DNA of 54,514 nt from Flavobacteriia bacterium. GTDB taxonomy: Bacteria > Bacteroidota > Bacteroidia > Flavobacteriales_D > Crocinitomicaceae. Positions 1 through 8,647 of this stretch are shown here, one piece after another. Both the position numbers and the translations under genes were made by a program. Positions within the stretch are counted from its first letter, which is position 1, and each line of letters starts with the position of its first letter. Under the pieces are notes generated by a model. The model was not told the DNA's origin. It made no database searches and saw only the letters and a program-made list of their open reading frames with translations. The stretch spans positions 1 to 54,514 of the forward strand of contig CANGOF010000006.1 in assembly GCA_947455515.1 (NCBI GenBank), given 5' to 3'.

Positions 1-489
1 AATCGATTTTTTCCAAACAAAGGTGTACTTATTAGCATTAGCTTCTATTTTGGTTCCATCCGTATAAATCTCCTCAATACTAATAAGACCTTCTTGTACT
101 AACAACTTAACTACTTGCTCGAAAATAGCACGTAAAGCATCTTTTAGTCTAACTCCTCTAAATCTATTAATCGTATTATGGTCAGGATAGTTCATTGCAC
201 TTAACCACATAAAATTGATATTTTCTTTACAAGCTACTTCTAACTTTCTACTAGAATATATGTTGGTTACATAACCATAAACTAATATTTTTAGAAGCAT
301 CTGTGGATGATAACTAGAACTACCTGTAGGTTGATATGCTGAAAGAAGTGGTTCGATGTTTACACTATTAATAACATCATTAACTATTCTCACAGGATGG
401 TCTTTAGATATTAATTCTTCTAAAGATGGTGGTAACATCATGATTTGATGTTGGTTGTATGGTTTGAATGTAGGAAAACGCTTTGCCAT
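1..489 (-). mobile_element. IS1182-like (DDE) transposase, N-terminal 163 codons, truncated by window edge
   Basis: Not in the ORF track. Reverse-strand translation from ATG at 489: MAKRFPTFKPYNQHQIMMLPPSLEELISKDHPVRIVNDVINSVNIEPLLSAY...KILVYGYVTNIYSSRKLEVACKENINFMWLSAMNYPDHNTINRFRG...YTDGTKIEANANKYTFVWKKSI, typical of IS1182/IS5-superfamily transposases. Confidence 0.9.
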
Positions 490-564
490 ATAAAATCAAT
501 AATACAGGTTAAATATACTGATTATCAATTAAATAACAAAATGTTATTCTGATTTTTTAAGTAA

Positions 565-597
565 AAAAGAAGCTGTCCTTTTGAGACAGCCTCTTTT
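565..597 (-). terminator. Hairpin with T-tract downstream of gltA (or IS end, see findings)
   Basis: aaaagaagctgtc / gacagcctctttt, 13-bp stem with one G-T pair, 7-nt loop; T-run on minus strand. Confidence 0.65.
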
Positions 598-645
598 GTT
601 ATCAATCAATTCATAATTTATAATCTATAAATCATAATTTCATTC

Positions 646-1932
646 TTATCTTTTTTCAATAGGAACGTAAGTACGTAATACCTCACCAGTATAAATCTGT
701 CTTGGTCTTCCGATTGGTTCTTTGTTTTCCGTCATTTCTTTCCATTGCGCGATCCATCCTGGAAGACGACCAATTGCAAACATTACGGTAAACATTTCTG
801 TTGGAATTCCTAATGCTTTGTAGATGATTCCAGAATAGAAATCCACGTTTGGATATAAGTTTCTTGCTTTGAAATATTCGTCTTCTAAAGCAACTTGTTC
901 TAATTTTTTAGCGATAGCTAATAAAGGATCGTTAACACCTAATTTAGTAAGGATATCATCACATGCTTTTTTAATAATTTTCGCACGTGGATCAAAGTTT
1001 TTGTATACTCTGTGTCCGAATCCCATTAAACGGAAAGGATCTTCTTTGTCTTTCGCTTTTAAAACCCATTTATCAACGTCTCCACCATCTGCGTGAATTT
1101 TTTCTAACATTTCAATTACTTCTTGGTTAGCACCACCGTGAAGAGGACCCCAAAGAGCAGAAATACCAGCAGAAATAGAAGCGTAAAGGTTAGCTTGTGA
1201 AGAACCTACGATACGAACCGTTGAAGTTGAACAGTTTTGTTCATGGTCAGCGTGTAGAATGAATAATTTATTCAATGCATCCACAACTACAGGATCTACT
1301 TTGAATTCTTCTGTAGGCATAGCAAACATCATGTACAAGAAATTCTTACAGTAGTCGAATTCATTTTTTGGATACATGAATGGGTGACGTGTAGAATTTT
1401 TGTAAGCCCAAGCAGCTAACGTAGGAAGTTTCGCTAATAAACGTAAGATTGTTAAATCTTTTGCTTCTGGACTTCTATTTGGGTCTAGAGATTCTGGGTA
1501 AAAAGTAGATAGAGAACATACCATTGAAGAAAGAACTCCCATTGGGTGCGCTTTCGCTGGGTATGCCTCAAAGAATTGTTTCATGTCTTCATGAACCAAC
1601 GTATGCTTAGTGATGTTTGAACGGAATTTTTCTAATTCAGTAGTTGTAGGTAAATTACCATAAATCAATAAATAGGCAACTTCAATAAAAGTAGCTTTTT
1701 CAGCTAACTCTTCGATAGGATACCCTCTGTATTTTAAGATTCCTTCTTCACCATCTAAGAAAGTAATAGAACTTGTAGTAGCTCCAGTGTTTTTATAGCC
1801 AGTATCTAATGTTACATATCCTGTAGCAGCACGTAGGTTACTGATGTCAATTGCTTTTTCGTTTTCTGTTCCTTCGATTACTGGGAACTCATACGTAGTT
1901 CCTCCTAATTCAATTTTAGCTATTTCGCTCAT
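646..1932 (-). CDS. gltA: Citrate synthase
   Basis: ORF 428 aa; motifs LDGEEGILKYRGYPIEELAE, LWGPLHGGANQEVIEML, GFGHRVYKNFDPRA. Confidence 0.97.
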   Translation of the reverse strand: MSEIAKIELGGTTYEFPVIEGTENEKAIDISNLRAATGYVTLDTGYKNTGATTSSITFLDGEEGILKYRGYPIEELAEKATFIEVAYLLIYGNLPTTTELEKFRSNITKHTLVHEDMKQFFEAYPAKAHPMGVLSSMVCSLSTFYPESLDPNRSPEAKDLTILRLLAKLPTLAAWAYKNSTRHPFMYPKNEFDYCKNFLYMMFAMPTEEFKVDPVVVDALNKLFILHADHEQNCSTSTVRIVGSSQANLYASISAGISALWGPLHGGANQEVIEMLEKIHADGGDVDKWVLKAKDKEDPFRLMGFGHRVYKNFDPRAKIIKKACDDILTKLGVNDPLLAIAKKLEQVALEDEYFKARNLYPNVDFYSGIIYKALGIPTEMFTVMFAIGRLPGWIAQWKEMTENKEPIGRPRQIYTGEVLRTYVPIEKR

Positions 1933-2005
1933 AAAGTCATATTTTTTATAACGACACTAAATTAATAAACAATAATGTAATGCCCTATTTTTTTTAGATA
2001 AGTTT

Positions 2006-4198
2006 TTACAAATTATTTAAAGTGTATTCTAATAGCATTGTATACAAATGATTTCTGGTATTTCCCCCGTAAATTCCATGGTTTCTGTTCGGATACGTAA
2101 ATTGATCAAATTGAACATTTGCTTGTACTAATGCATTAATCATTTCTAATGCGTTTTGATAATGTACATTGTCGTCTGCTGTTCCATGAACTAATAAGTA
2201 TTTCCCTTTTAGGTTTTTTGCATATTTAATAGGGGAGTTGTCTTCGTACCCTTGGATGTTTTCTTTTGGAGTACGCATAAAACGTTCGGTATAAATATTA
2301 TCGTAATATTTCCAATTGGTAACTGGAGCAACTGCGATTCCCATTTTGAATGTCGGAGAGCCTTTTGTCATAGCTAAAGAGGTCATAAATCCTCCGTAAC
2401 TCCAACCTTGAATACCAATGCGTGTTTTATCCACATACCCTAATTTTCCTAATTCATTCGCAGTAGCGATAAAATCTTCCAATTCTAATTTCCCCATATT
2501 TAAGTAGGTTGCTTTTTTATGTGCTGCTCCTCGGTATTGTGTACCTCTTGGATCGACACTTACAACAATATATCCATTTTGCGTTAGAAGTTGGTGATAC
2601 ATATAGTCATTACTTCCCCATTGATTAAGTACTGTGTTGTGTCCTGGTCCACCATAGATGTTGATGTAAACAGGATACTTTTTCGTGGAGTCAAAATTTA
2701 CAGGTTTCATCATCCATCCAATTAATTTTCCAGCAGGACCATTAAATTCAATAAATTCTTTCTTAGTCAAAGAATAGGTCTTCAATTTTTCTTTCAAAGC
2801 TTGGTTGTCTTCGAGTACCGCTAGAACTTTACCGTTTTCGGCTTTCAATTCATAACTATTTGGAGTACTCGCGTCCGATTTATCTAATACAAAATAATTC
2901 ATCCCAGGAGTGAATTGTGCGGAATTATATCCGGTTTCATTGCTAAGTGCTATTTTATTTTTTCCGTTGATACCAATTTTATAGACACCTTTTTGAATCG
3001 CTCCTTTTTCTGCGGAAGCAAAATAAACTATAGAAGCCTTATCGTTTAAACCGTACAATTCAATGATGTCCCAATTTCCAGAGGTGATTGCAGTTTGTTT
3101 ACCGTCAAATCCTAATTTGTAAATGTGTTTGAATCCAGAAATTTCACTTGTTCTCACTAATTCTTTTCCGTTTGGTAAGATGAACATATTGTTGTCGTCA
3201 ATATCAATGTAGGTCTCTGATTTTTCAGAGAAGAATAAGGTGGTAGTGTAAGCTGGAGTCGAAGCATCCACTTTGTAAAAGTTCAATTCATTTTGATGTC
3301 TGTTAAGCGTTTGGATTACCAAAATGTTTTGATTTGGAGACCATCCTAATCTTGGAATGTATTCGTAATTAGTTAACCCAATATTTTTTGTTGTTTTGGA
3401 ATCTAGTTCATATATAAGTGCAGTCACTTTGGAGTTGTCTTCACCAGCTTTAGGGTATTTGTATGTCAATTTATCCGGATATAATTTTCCTTTAAAATAA
3501 TCGATATTAAACTCTTTCACTTGACTTTCGTCAAATCGTAAAAACGCAATTTTTTTGCTGTCGTAGGACCATTCAAACCCTTTTGTGATACTAAATTCTT
3601 CTTCGTAAACCCAGTCAGTGGTACCATTAATAATTTCATTTTGTTTTCCGTCATTCGTAACTTGTAGAATCGAGTTATCTTCTAAATTTTTAATGTACAT
3701 ATTATTTTGAAAAATAAATGCGATTTTTTTACCATTTGGTGAAAATTGAGCCAAGGTTGATTCGCTTTTTGTTTCATCCAATGGAGAAAGTAGTTTTGTT
3801 TTGAAATTGTACACGAAATAATTTGCTGTAAAACTTCTACGGTAAATCGGAGTTGTTTCAGTGGTGATTAGGAGTTGCGATTCATCTGCACTGAACTCAT
3901 ATCCATCCACTTCTATCATTCTACCTTTATACATAAGTTCTTTGGAAGATAGTAACACTTTTCCTTCTCCTTTGTAATTTTTATAGGTATGGATAGTAAT
4001 CGTCGTAGAATCTTTTGATCGATTTAATTTTGAAAAATGTTCCCCATCTTTCATCCCATTAAATCCATTTACTCCCTTTTTAGAAAATTCGAAAGATTTC
4101 CAAATTTTTTCTACAGAAAGGGTCTGTTGTGCATGACTAAAACTAATTGTTAAACTAAAAAGAAATAATACAATACAAGTAAGCTGTTTTTTATTCAT
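2006..4198 (-). CDS. S9 family dipeptidyl-peptidase IV-like prolyl oligopeptidase, secreted
   Basis: ORF 730 aa; signal peptide; DPPIV N-term propeller (TDWVYEEEF), GWSYGGFMTS nucleophile motif, NRNHGIYGGN. Confidence 0.95.
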   Translation of the reverse strand: MNKKQLTCIVLFLFSLTISFSHAQQTLSVEKIWKSFEFSKKGVNGFNGMKDGEHFSKLNRSKDSTTITIHTYKNYKGEGKVLLSSKELMYKGRMIEVDGYEFSADESQLLITTETTPIYRRSFTANYFVYNFKTKLLSPLDETKSESTLAQFSPNGKKIAFIFQNNMYIKNLEDNSILQVTNDGKQNEIINGTTDWVYEEEFSITKGFEWSYDSKKIAFLRFDESQVKEFNIDYFKGKLYPDKLTYKYPKAGEDNSKVTALIYELDSKTTKNIGLTNYEYIPRLGWSPNQNILVIQTLNRHQNELNFYKVDASTPAYTTTLFFSEKSETYIDIDDNNMFILPNGKELVRTSEISGFKHIYKLGFDGKQTAITSGNWDIIELYGLNDKASIVYFASAEKGAIQKGVYKIGINGKNKIALSNETGYNSAQFTPGMNYFVLDKSDASTPNSYELKAENGKVLAVLEDNQALKEKLKTYSLTKKEFIEFNGPAGKLIGWMMKPVNFDSTKKYPVYINIYGGPGHNTVLNQWGSNDYMYHQLLTQNGYIVVSVDPRGTQYRGAAHKKATYLNMGKLELEDFIATANELGKLGYVDKTRIGIQGWSYGGFMTSLAMTKGSPTFKMGIAVAPVTNWKYYDNIYTERFMRTPKENIQGYEDNSPIKYAKNLKGKYLLVHGTADDNVHYQNALEMINALVQANVQFDQFTYPNRNHGIYGGNTRNHLYTMLLEYTLNNL

Positions 4199-4384
4199 AT
4201 AAAATAGGTGTATGGTTTGGTTAAAAGCATTACAAATCTAACTAAGATTTTACAACTATAAAATTACGTGTAAACTTTTGAAAAATGCAATTTCAAAACA
4301 ACGTATTTCTACGCATTCTTTCCATTTGACTTGCCTGTGAATGTAAAACTAAGTAAAATTGTTAATCGAAATCAACGCTCAGTT

Positions 4385-5752
4385 ATGCGGCTTTTAGTTG
4401 TGTTTTTATTCTTTTATAACCTACTTTTTTCTCAAATAATAGAAGAGAAGTCTAGTGGTATTCACGTTGTAGAATTGACTTCTTATTCGTTAAAGATTGC
4501 TATTTCATCCACCGTAAAAGGGGAGATTCATTTGCTTGTGCTTTCTACTATTCCTTTTAAACTCGGAGTGCCAAAAGATGGGGTAAAGTATATGCGAGGA
4601 GATCAAATAGGGGAGGGTAAAATTGCTTTTGTAGGAACGGACACGCTTTTTTCTGTTCGAGGAATAAGAGCAAACACGATGTATTATCTGAAATTATATG
4701 CTGTAGAAATTAAAAACAACGCTTTTGTTTATTCACAGGTTCCGCCTATCGAATTTCAGGTCTCAACACCTGGATTACGGATGGAAAATTATTACGAATC
4801 TATTTCTATGGGGGCGCCTAATTTTCTAACGATGCTTTCAGAATTACTTCAAGTTCATAAGGTAATACCTTATTCTAACTATAAAACTACCATTTTAAAG
4901 GAAGTAGAATTAAGGGATACTGTAGGAGGTAAAACATTTGTGGAATGTGCTTATTCTGGAGAAAAGAAAGTCTTTCAAGAGCCTTTTGACTGGAATGCAA
5001 CCGGCTACAGTCGTGAGCATACCTTTGCCCACTCATGGATGCCCACACATCCTGCGGATAACCCGCCATTACCCGAGTATAGTGATTTACATAATTTATA
5101 TCCAGCTAATTTGGATAAGGCGAATACGGTTCGAAATAATTTTCCTTTAGGCGAGGTGACTGGTGATGTATTGTATTCGTATTTAGAAGGTAGGTTAGGG
5201 TATCATGGAAATCAGATTGTGTATGAACCAAGAGCTAAGCATAAAGGAAATGCCGCTAGATCTATGATGTATATGGCTTTAGCATACAATGGTATTTCCG
5301 GTAATCATTGGGTGTTTCCAAAAAATCAAGATCAAGACGTGTTGAAAAAATGGCATTTTGAAGATCCACCGGATAATTATGAGATTGCAAGACAAGAATA
5401 CATTTTTGCTGTACAAGGGAATCGTAATCCTTTTATTGATCATCCAGAATACGTGTGTGGTATTGATTTTTCTAAAATGGTAAAAATGAAAGCGGAGTGT
5501 ATTAATATGTTATACGGAAATGAAATGCCAACTATTTCGATATCCTATGAAAATCCTATTCTTAATATCACATCGGATGAAATTATAACCGGAGTTATAT
5601 TGCACGATGCAACAGGTAAATCGTTATATCTAAACTTGTTAAATGATTTTCATTTTCAAATAGAAAACTATATGTGGAAAAGTGGTGTTTATTTTTTGGA
5701 AATCACTTTGAAAGGGAGGGAGATAGTACGGAGAAAAATTTTGTTAGACTAA
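4385..5752 (+). CDS. Secreted endonuclease I (EndA/NucM-like) with C-terminal T9SS sorting-like domain
   Basis: ORF 4331-5752; better start at ATG 4385 (MRLLVVFLFFYNLLFSQ signal peptide). Motif GYSREHTFAHSWMP...EYSDLHNLYPANLDKANTVRNNFPLG; C-term GVILHDATGKSLYL...MWKSGVYFLEITLKGREIVRRKILLD. Confidence 0.9.
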   Translation: MRLLVVFLFFYNLLFSQIIEEKSSGIHVVELTSYSLKIAISSTVKGEIHLLVLSTIPFKLGVPKDGVKYMRGDQIGEGKIAFVGTDTLFSVRGIRANTMYYLKLYAVEIKNNAFVYSQVPPIEFQVSTPGLRMENYYESISMGAPNFLTMLSELLQVHKVIPYSNYKTTILKEVELRDTVGGKTFVECAYSGEKKVFQEPFDWNATGYSREHTFAHSWMPTHPADNPPLPEYSDLHNLYPANLDKANTVRNNFPLGEVTGDVLYSYLEGRLGYHGNQIVYEPRAKHKGNAARSMMYMALAYNGISGNHWVFPKNQDQDVLKKWHFEDPPDNYEIARQEYIFAVQGNRNPFIDHPEYVCGIDFSKMVKMKAECINMLYGNEMPTISISYENPILNITSDEIITGVILHDATGKSLYLNLLNDFHFQIENYMWKSGVYFLEITLKGREIVRRKILLD

Positions 5753-6160
5753 ATTATTAATAAAATCATCTGGAGTGACAGCTTGTATTTTGCTGTTTTT
5801 AAAGTCTTTTATATTTCTTGTTACAATAAATGAAATTTGATTTATTGTTAATGCAGAGAAAATTTGAATTGAATCTTCAAAATCTTTTATAGAAGATTTT
5901 AGCCCTTTTTTTATTATTTCTACATCAATAGGAAGAATAGTTATTAAATCCAATAATTCAAAAAGAATAGTACGTAATTCTTTTTCTGATATGTATTTTT
6001 TAAGAATATAATGTGTTGTCGCAAAACTGTGTGATGAAGTGAAAATTTTCACTTTATTGTCGTTTGCTAATTCAAATATTTTTTCCGCAAAGTTACTATG
6101 CGGCTTTCTGTCTCCGAGAAAATCGATAAGAATATTTGTGTCTATAAAAATTGATTTCAT
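5744..6160 (-). CDS. PIN domain ribonuclease toxin (VapC-like)
   Basis: ORF 138 aa; FIDTNILIDFLGDRKPH start, conserved acidic residues (DFEDSIQ; VTRNIKDFKNS). Confidence 0.88.
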   Translation of the reverse strand: MKSIFIDTNILIDFLGDRKPHSNFAEKIFELANDNKVKIFTSSHSFATTHYILKKYISEKELRTILFELLDLITILPIDVEIIKKGLKSSIKDFEDSIQIFSALTINQISFIVTRNIKDFKNSKIQAVTPDDFINNLV

Positions 6161-6399
6161 AGATGTTTATTTTCAAAATATGTTCTAAGTTCATTATCTT
6201 CGTTAAAGTCATCAGGTAGTTTGACGGAACCTTTTAATCTGCTTATTTTTGAGGATGTTGAAACTTGAGTTTCTGTAGATGTAATCTTTTCCAAATATTT
6301 TTCAATAATGTCAGATAAACTTCTACCAGTTTCTTTTGCAAATTGTTTCGCCTTTGCAATTGTATGTTGCTCTATTGTTAATGTTAATTTAGTATTCAT
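6157..6399 (-). CDS. Cognate antitoxin (DUF6364-like, ribbon-helix-helix type)
   Basis: MNTKLTLTIEQHTIAKAKQFAKETGRSLSDIIEKYLEKIT...; overlaps toxin start by 4 bp; start reassigned from 6459 to 6399 because the promoter lies between them. Confidence 0.8.
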   Translation of the reverse strand: MNTKLTLTIEQHTIAKAKQFAKETGRSLSDIIEKYLEKITSTETQVSTSSKISRLKGSVKLPDDFNEDNELRTYFENKHL

Positions 6400-6416
6400 T
6401 GCACGTGCTTTTATTT

Positions 6417-6447
6417 CAAATATACGTGATATCCTATTTATTTCAAA
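6417..6447 (-). promoter_or_regulatory. Bacteroidetes sigma-A promoter TTTG-N19-TATATTTG upstream of antitoxin
   Basis: Minus strand TTTG at 6447-6444, 19-nt spacer, TATATTTG (TAnnTTTG) at 6424-6417. Confidence 0.7.
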
Positions 6448-6460
6448 ATATTTTAACATA

Positions 6461-6490
6461 AAAAAGCCGTATCTTGCGAAACGGCTTTTT
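6461..6490. terminator. Bidirectional rho-independent-type terminator downstream of lpdA
   Basis: Perfect 10-bp stem aaaaagccgt / acggcttttt, 10-nt loop. Confidence 0.85.
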
Positions 6491-6531
6491 ATATATTTAT
6501 TATCGTAACTCGTAACTTTCGTCTCCCGTCA

Positions 6532-7923
6532 CTATAAGTGAATCACTTCTCCGTATGCAGCAGCAGCAGCTTCCATAATTGCTTCTGACATTGTTGGGTG
6601 AGGGTGAACTGTTTTGATTAATGCTTCTCCAGTTACTTCTAACTTACGAATAGCAACGATTTCAGCGATCATTTCAGTAACATTTGCACCAATCATGTGT
6701 GCACCTAATAATTCACCGTATTTTGCATCGAAAATTAATTTCACGAAACCATCTTTTGCACCTGCAGCACTTGCTTTACCAGAAGCAGAGAAAGGGAATT
6801 TACCAATTTTGATATCTAATCCTTTTTCACGAGCAGCTTTTTCAGTTAAACCAACCGAAGCAACTTCTGGAGAGCAATATGTACATCCTGGGATGTTTCC
6901 ATAATCTAATGGTTCTGGGTGGTGTCCTGCAATTTGTTCTACACAAATAATTCCTTCTGCAGAAGCAACGTGCGCTAAAGCTGGTCCAGGAACGATGTCT
7001 CCAATAGCATAGTAACCAGGGATGTTTGTTTGGTAGTATTCGTTTACTAATACACGACCTCTATCGGTAGCAATACCAACTTGTTCTAATCCTAAGTTTT
7101 CAAGGTTTGTTTCAATTCCTGCAGCAGATAGAACGATGTCGCATTCGATTTTTTCTTCTCCTTTTGCAGTTTTGATAGTAACAACGCAACCAGCGCCAGA
7201 AGTATCCACAGACTCTACAGAAGAATTTGTTAAAACTTTAATACCTGATTTTTTGAAAGACTTTTCTAATTGTTTTGAAACTTCTTCGTCCTCTACATTT
7301 GCAATGTTGCCAAGGAATTCAACGATAGTAACATCTGTTCCTAAAGTATTGTAGAAATAAGCAAATTCCAATCCGATAGCACCAGAACCAATCACTAACA
7401 TTTTTTTAGGTTGAGATGGTAATGTCATCGCTTCACGGTAACCAATCACTTTTTTACCATCTTGTGGTACGTTAGGTAATTGGCGAGAACGAGCTCCAGT
7501 TGCTAAAATCACTCCTTTATCTGCAGTGTATTCTGTAACTGTTCCGTCTTCTGCTGTAACAGTAACTTTTTTACCTGGTAACACTTTACCAGTACCTTTG
7601 ATTACATCAATTTTATTTTTCTTCATCAAGAACTGAATACCAGTACTCATTCCATTTGCAACCCCTCTACTACGAGCGATGATTGCATCGAAATCTGCAG
7701 AACCACCTTCTACTTTGATTCCATAGTCAGAAGCGTGTGTTAAATATTCATATACATTTGCACTTTTTAATAAAGCTTTAGTCGGAATACATCCCCAATT
7801 TAAGCAAATACCACCAAGTGATTCTCTTTCGATAATAGCAGTTTTTAATCCTAGTTGTGATGCACGGATAGCAGTCACATATCCACCAGGTCCACTTCCG
7901 ATAACTAATATGTCGTAATTCAT
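6532..7923 (-). CDS. lpdA: Dihydrolipoyl dehydrogenase
   Basis: ORF 463 aa; GSGPGGYVTAIRASQLG, GGICLNWGCIPTKALL, HPHPTMSEAIMEA. Confidence 0.96.
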   Translation of the reverse strand: MNYDILVIGSGPGGYVTAIRASQLGLKTAIIERESLGGICLNWGCIPTKALLKSANVYEYLTHASDYGIKVEGGSADFDAIIARSRGVANGMSTGIQFLMKKNKIDVIKGTGKVLPGKKVTVTAEDGTVTEYTADKGVILATGARSRQLPNVPQDGKKVIGYREAMTLPSQPKKMLVIGSGAIGLEFAYFYNTLGTDVTIVEFLGNIANVEDEEVSKQLEKSFKKSGIKVLTNSSVESVDTSGAGCVVTIKTAKGEEKIECDIVLSAAGIETNLENLGLEQVGIATDRGRVLVNEYYQTNIPGYYAIGDIVPGPALAHVASAEGIICVEQIAGHHPEPLDYGNIPGCTYCSPEVASVGLTEKAAREKGLDIKIGKFPFSASGKASAAGAKDGFVKLIFDAKYGELLGAHMIGANVTEMIAEIVAIRKLEVTGEALIKTVHPHPTMSEAIMEAAAAAYGEVIHL

Positions 7924-8027
7924 AATGATTTCGTTTTTGTTTTGTGCTGTGAAATTAAGAAATATTTAGGAAAATAGTTTTGCTGGAACGATTATTTTGA
8001 AGGGAAATGTAATTCAAAAGTGAAATT

Positions 8028-8483
8028 TTACATTTCTGCGTAAAGAGGTAGGTTTTCCAATTCTACTAATTTATTCTCTGAACGATTTACGAAATAAAAT
8101 TTATGGTGTATTCCATTGCTCAACCATAAATAATCCGCTTGTATTTTTGAATTGTATTGCGCAATTTGATGGAGAACTTTCTCGTTAATTGAAATTTCAG
8201 GTGCTTTACATTCTACCAACACTTTTATTTTTTTGTCGTTTCCATATACCAAGATATCACAACGTCGATCCAATGTATTCACTTTAATCCCTGCTTCGGA
8301 AGAGATGAGTCCTACAGGTGTTGCTAACTGATGGATGAGGTAATGGATGATGTGTTGACGAACCCATTCTTCAGGGGTCAGTACTAAATTCTTTTTACGA
8401 ACCACACAAAATACCGAAATCACTTCGTTTTTACGCGAAAGTCGTAAAGGAGCACGAGGAAGGTTTAATGCTGTGAGGTTCAT
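8028..8483 (-). CDS. Small HsdR N-terminal (type I restriction R_N)-like nuclease-fold protein
   Basis: ORF 151 aa; TPEEWVRQHIIHYLIHQ, RCDILVYGNDKKIKVLVECKAPEISI (PD-(D/E)XK-like core). Confidence 0.85.
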   Translation of the reverse strand: MNLTALNLPRAPLRLSRKNEVISVFCVVRKKNLVLTPEEWVRQHIIHYLIHQLATPVGLISSEAGIKVNTLDRRCDILVYGNDKKIKVLVECKAPEISINEKVLHQIAQYNSKIQADYLWLSNGIHHKFYFVNRSENKLVELENLPLYAEM

Positions 8484-8647
8484 GGTGCTAAAATTAGTGA
8501 ATTTTTGGGTTTGCTAATTCTTTGATTTGTTGAAGCTAAAAAATATAATTGATACTCCGGATACTCATTTTATAGATCATTGTATTTCAAAAATGAAATT
8601 CATGTTTATTAATTATGTATTTTTAATTTGACATACTGACTGATAGT

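Noticed and set aside
869-1096. Plus-strand 75-aa ORF
   Set aside because: Antisense shadow of gltA; no plausible product.
8028-8483. HsdR_N protein as evidence of a type I restriction system
   Set aside because: Stand-alone 151-aa domain without HsdM/HsdS or helicase nearby; such small proteins are common housekeeping-like genes in Flavobacteriia.
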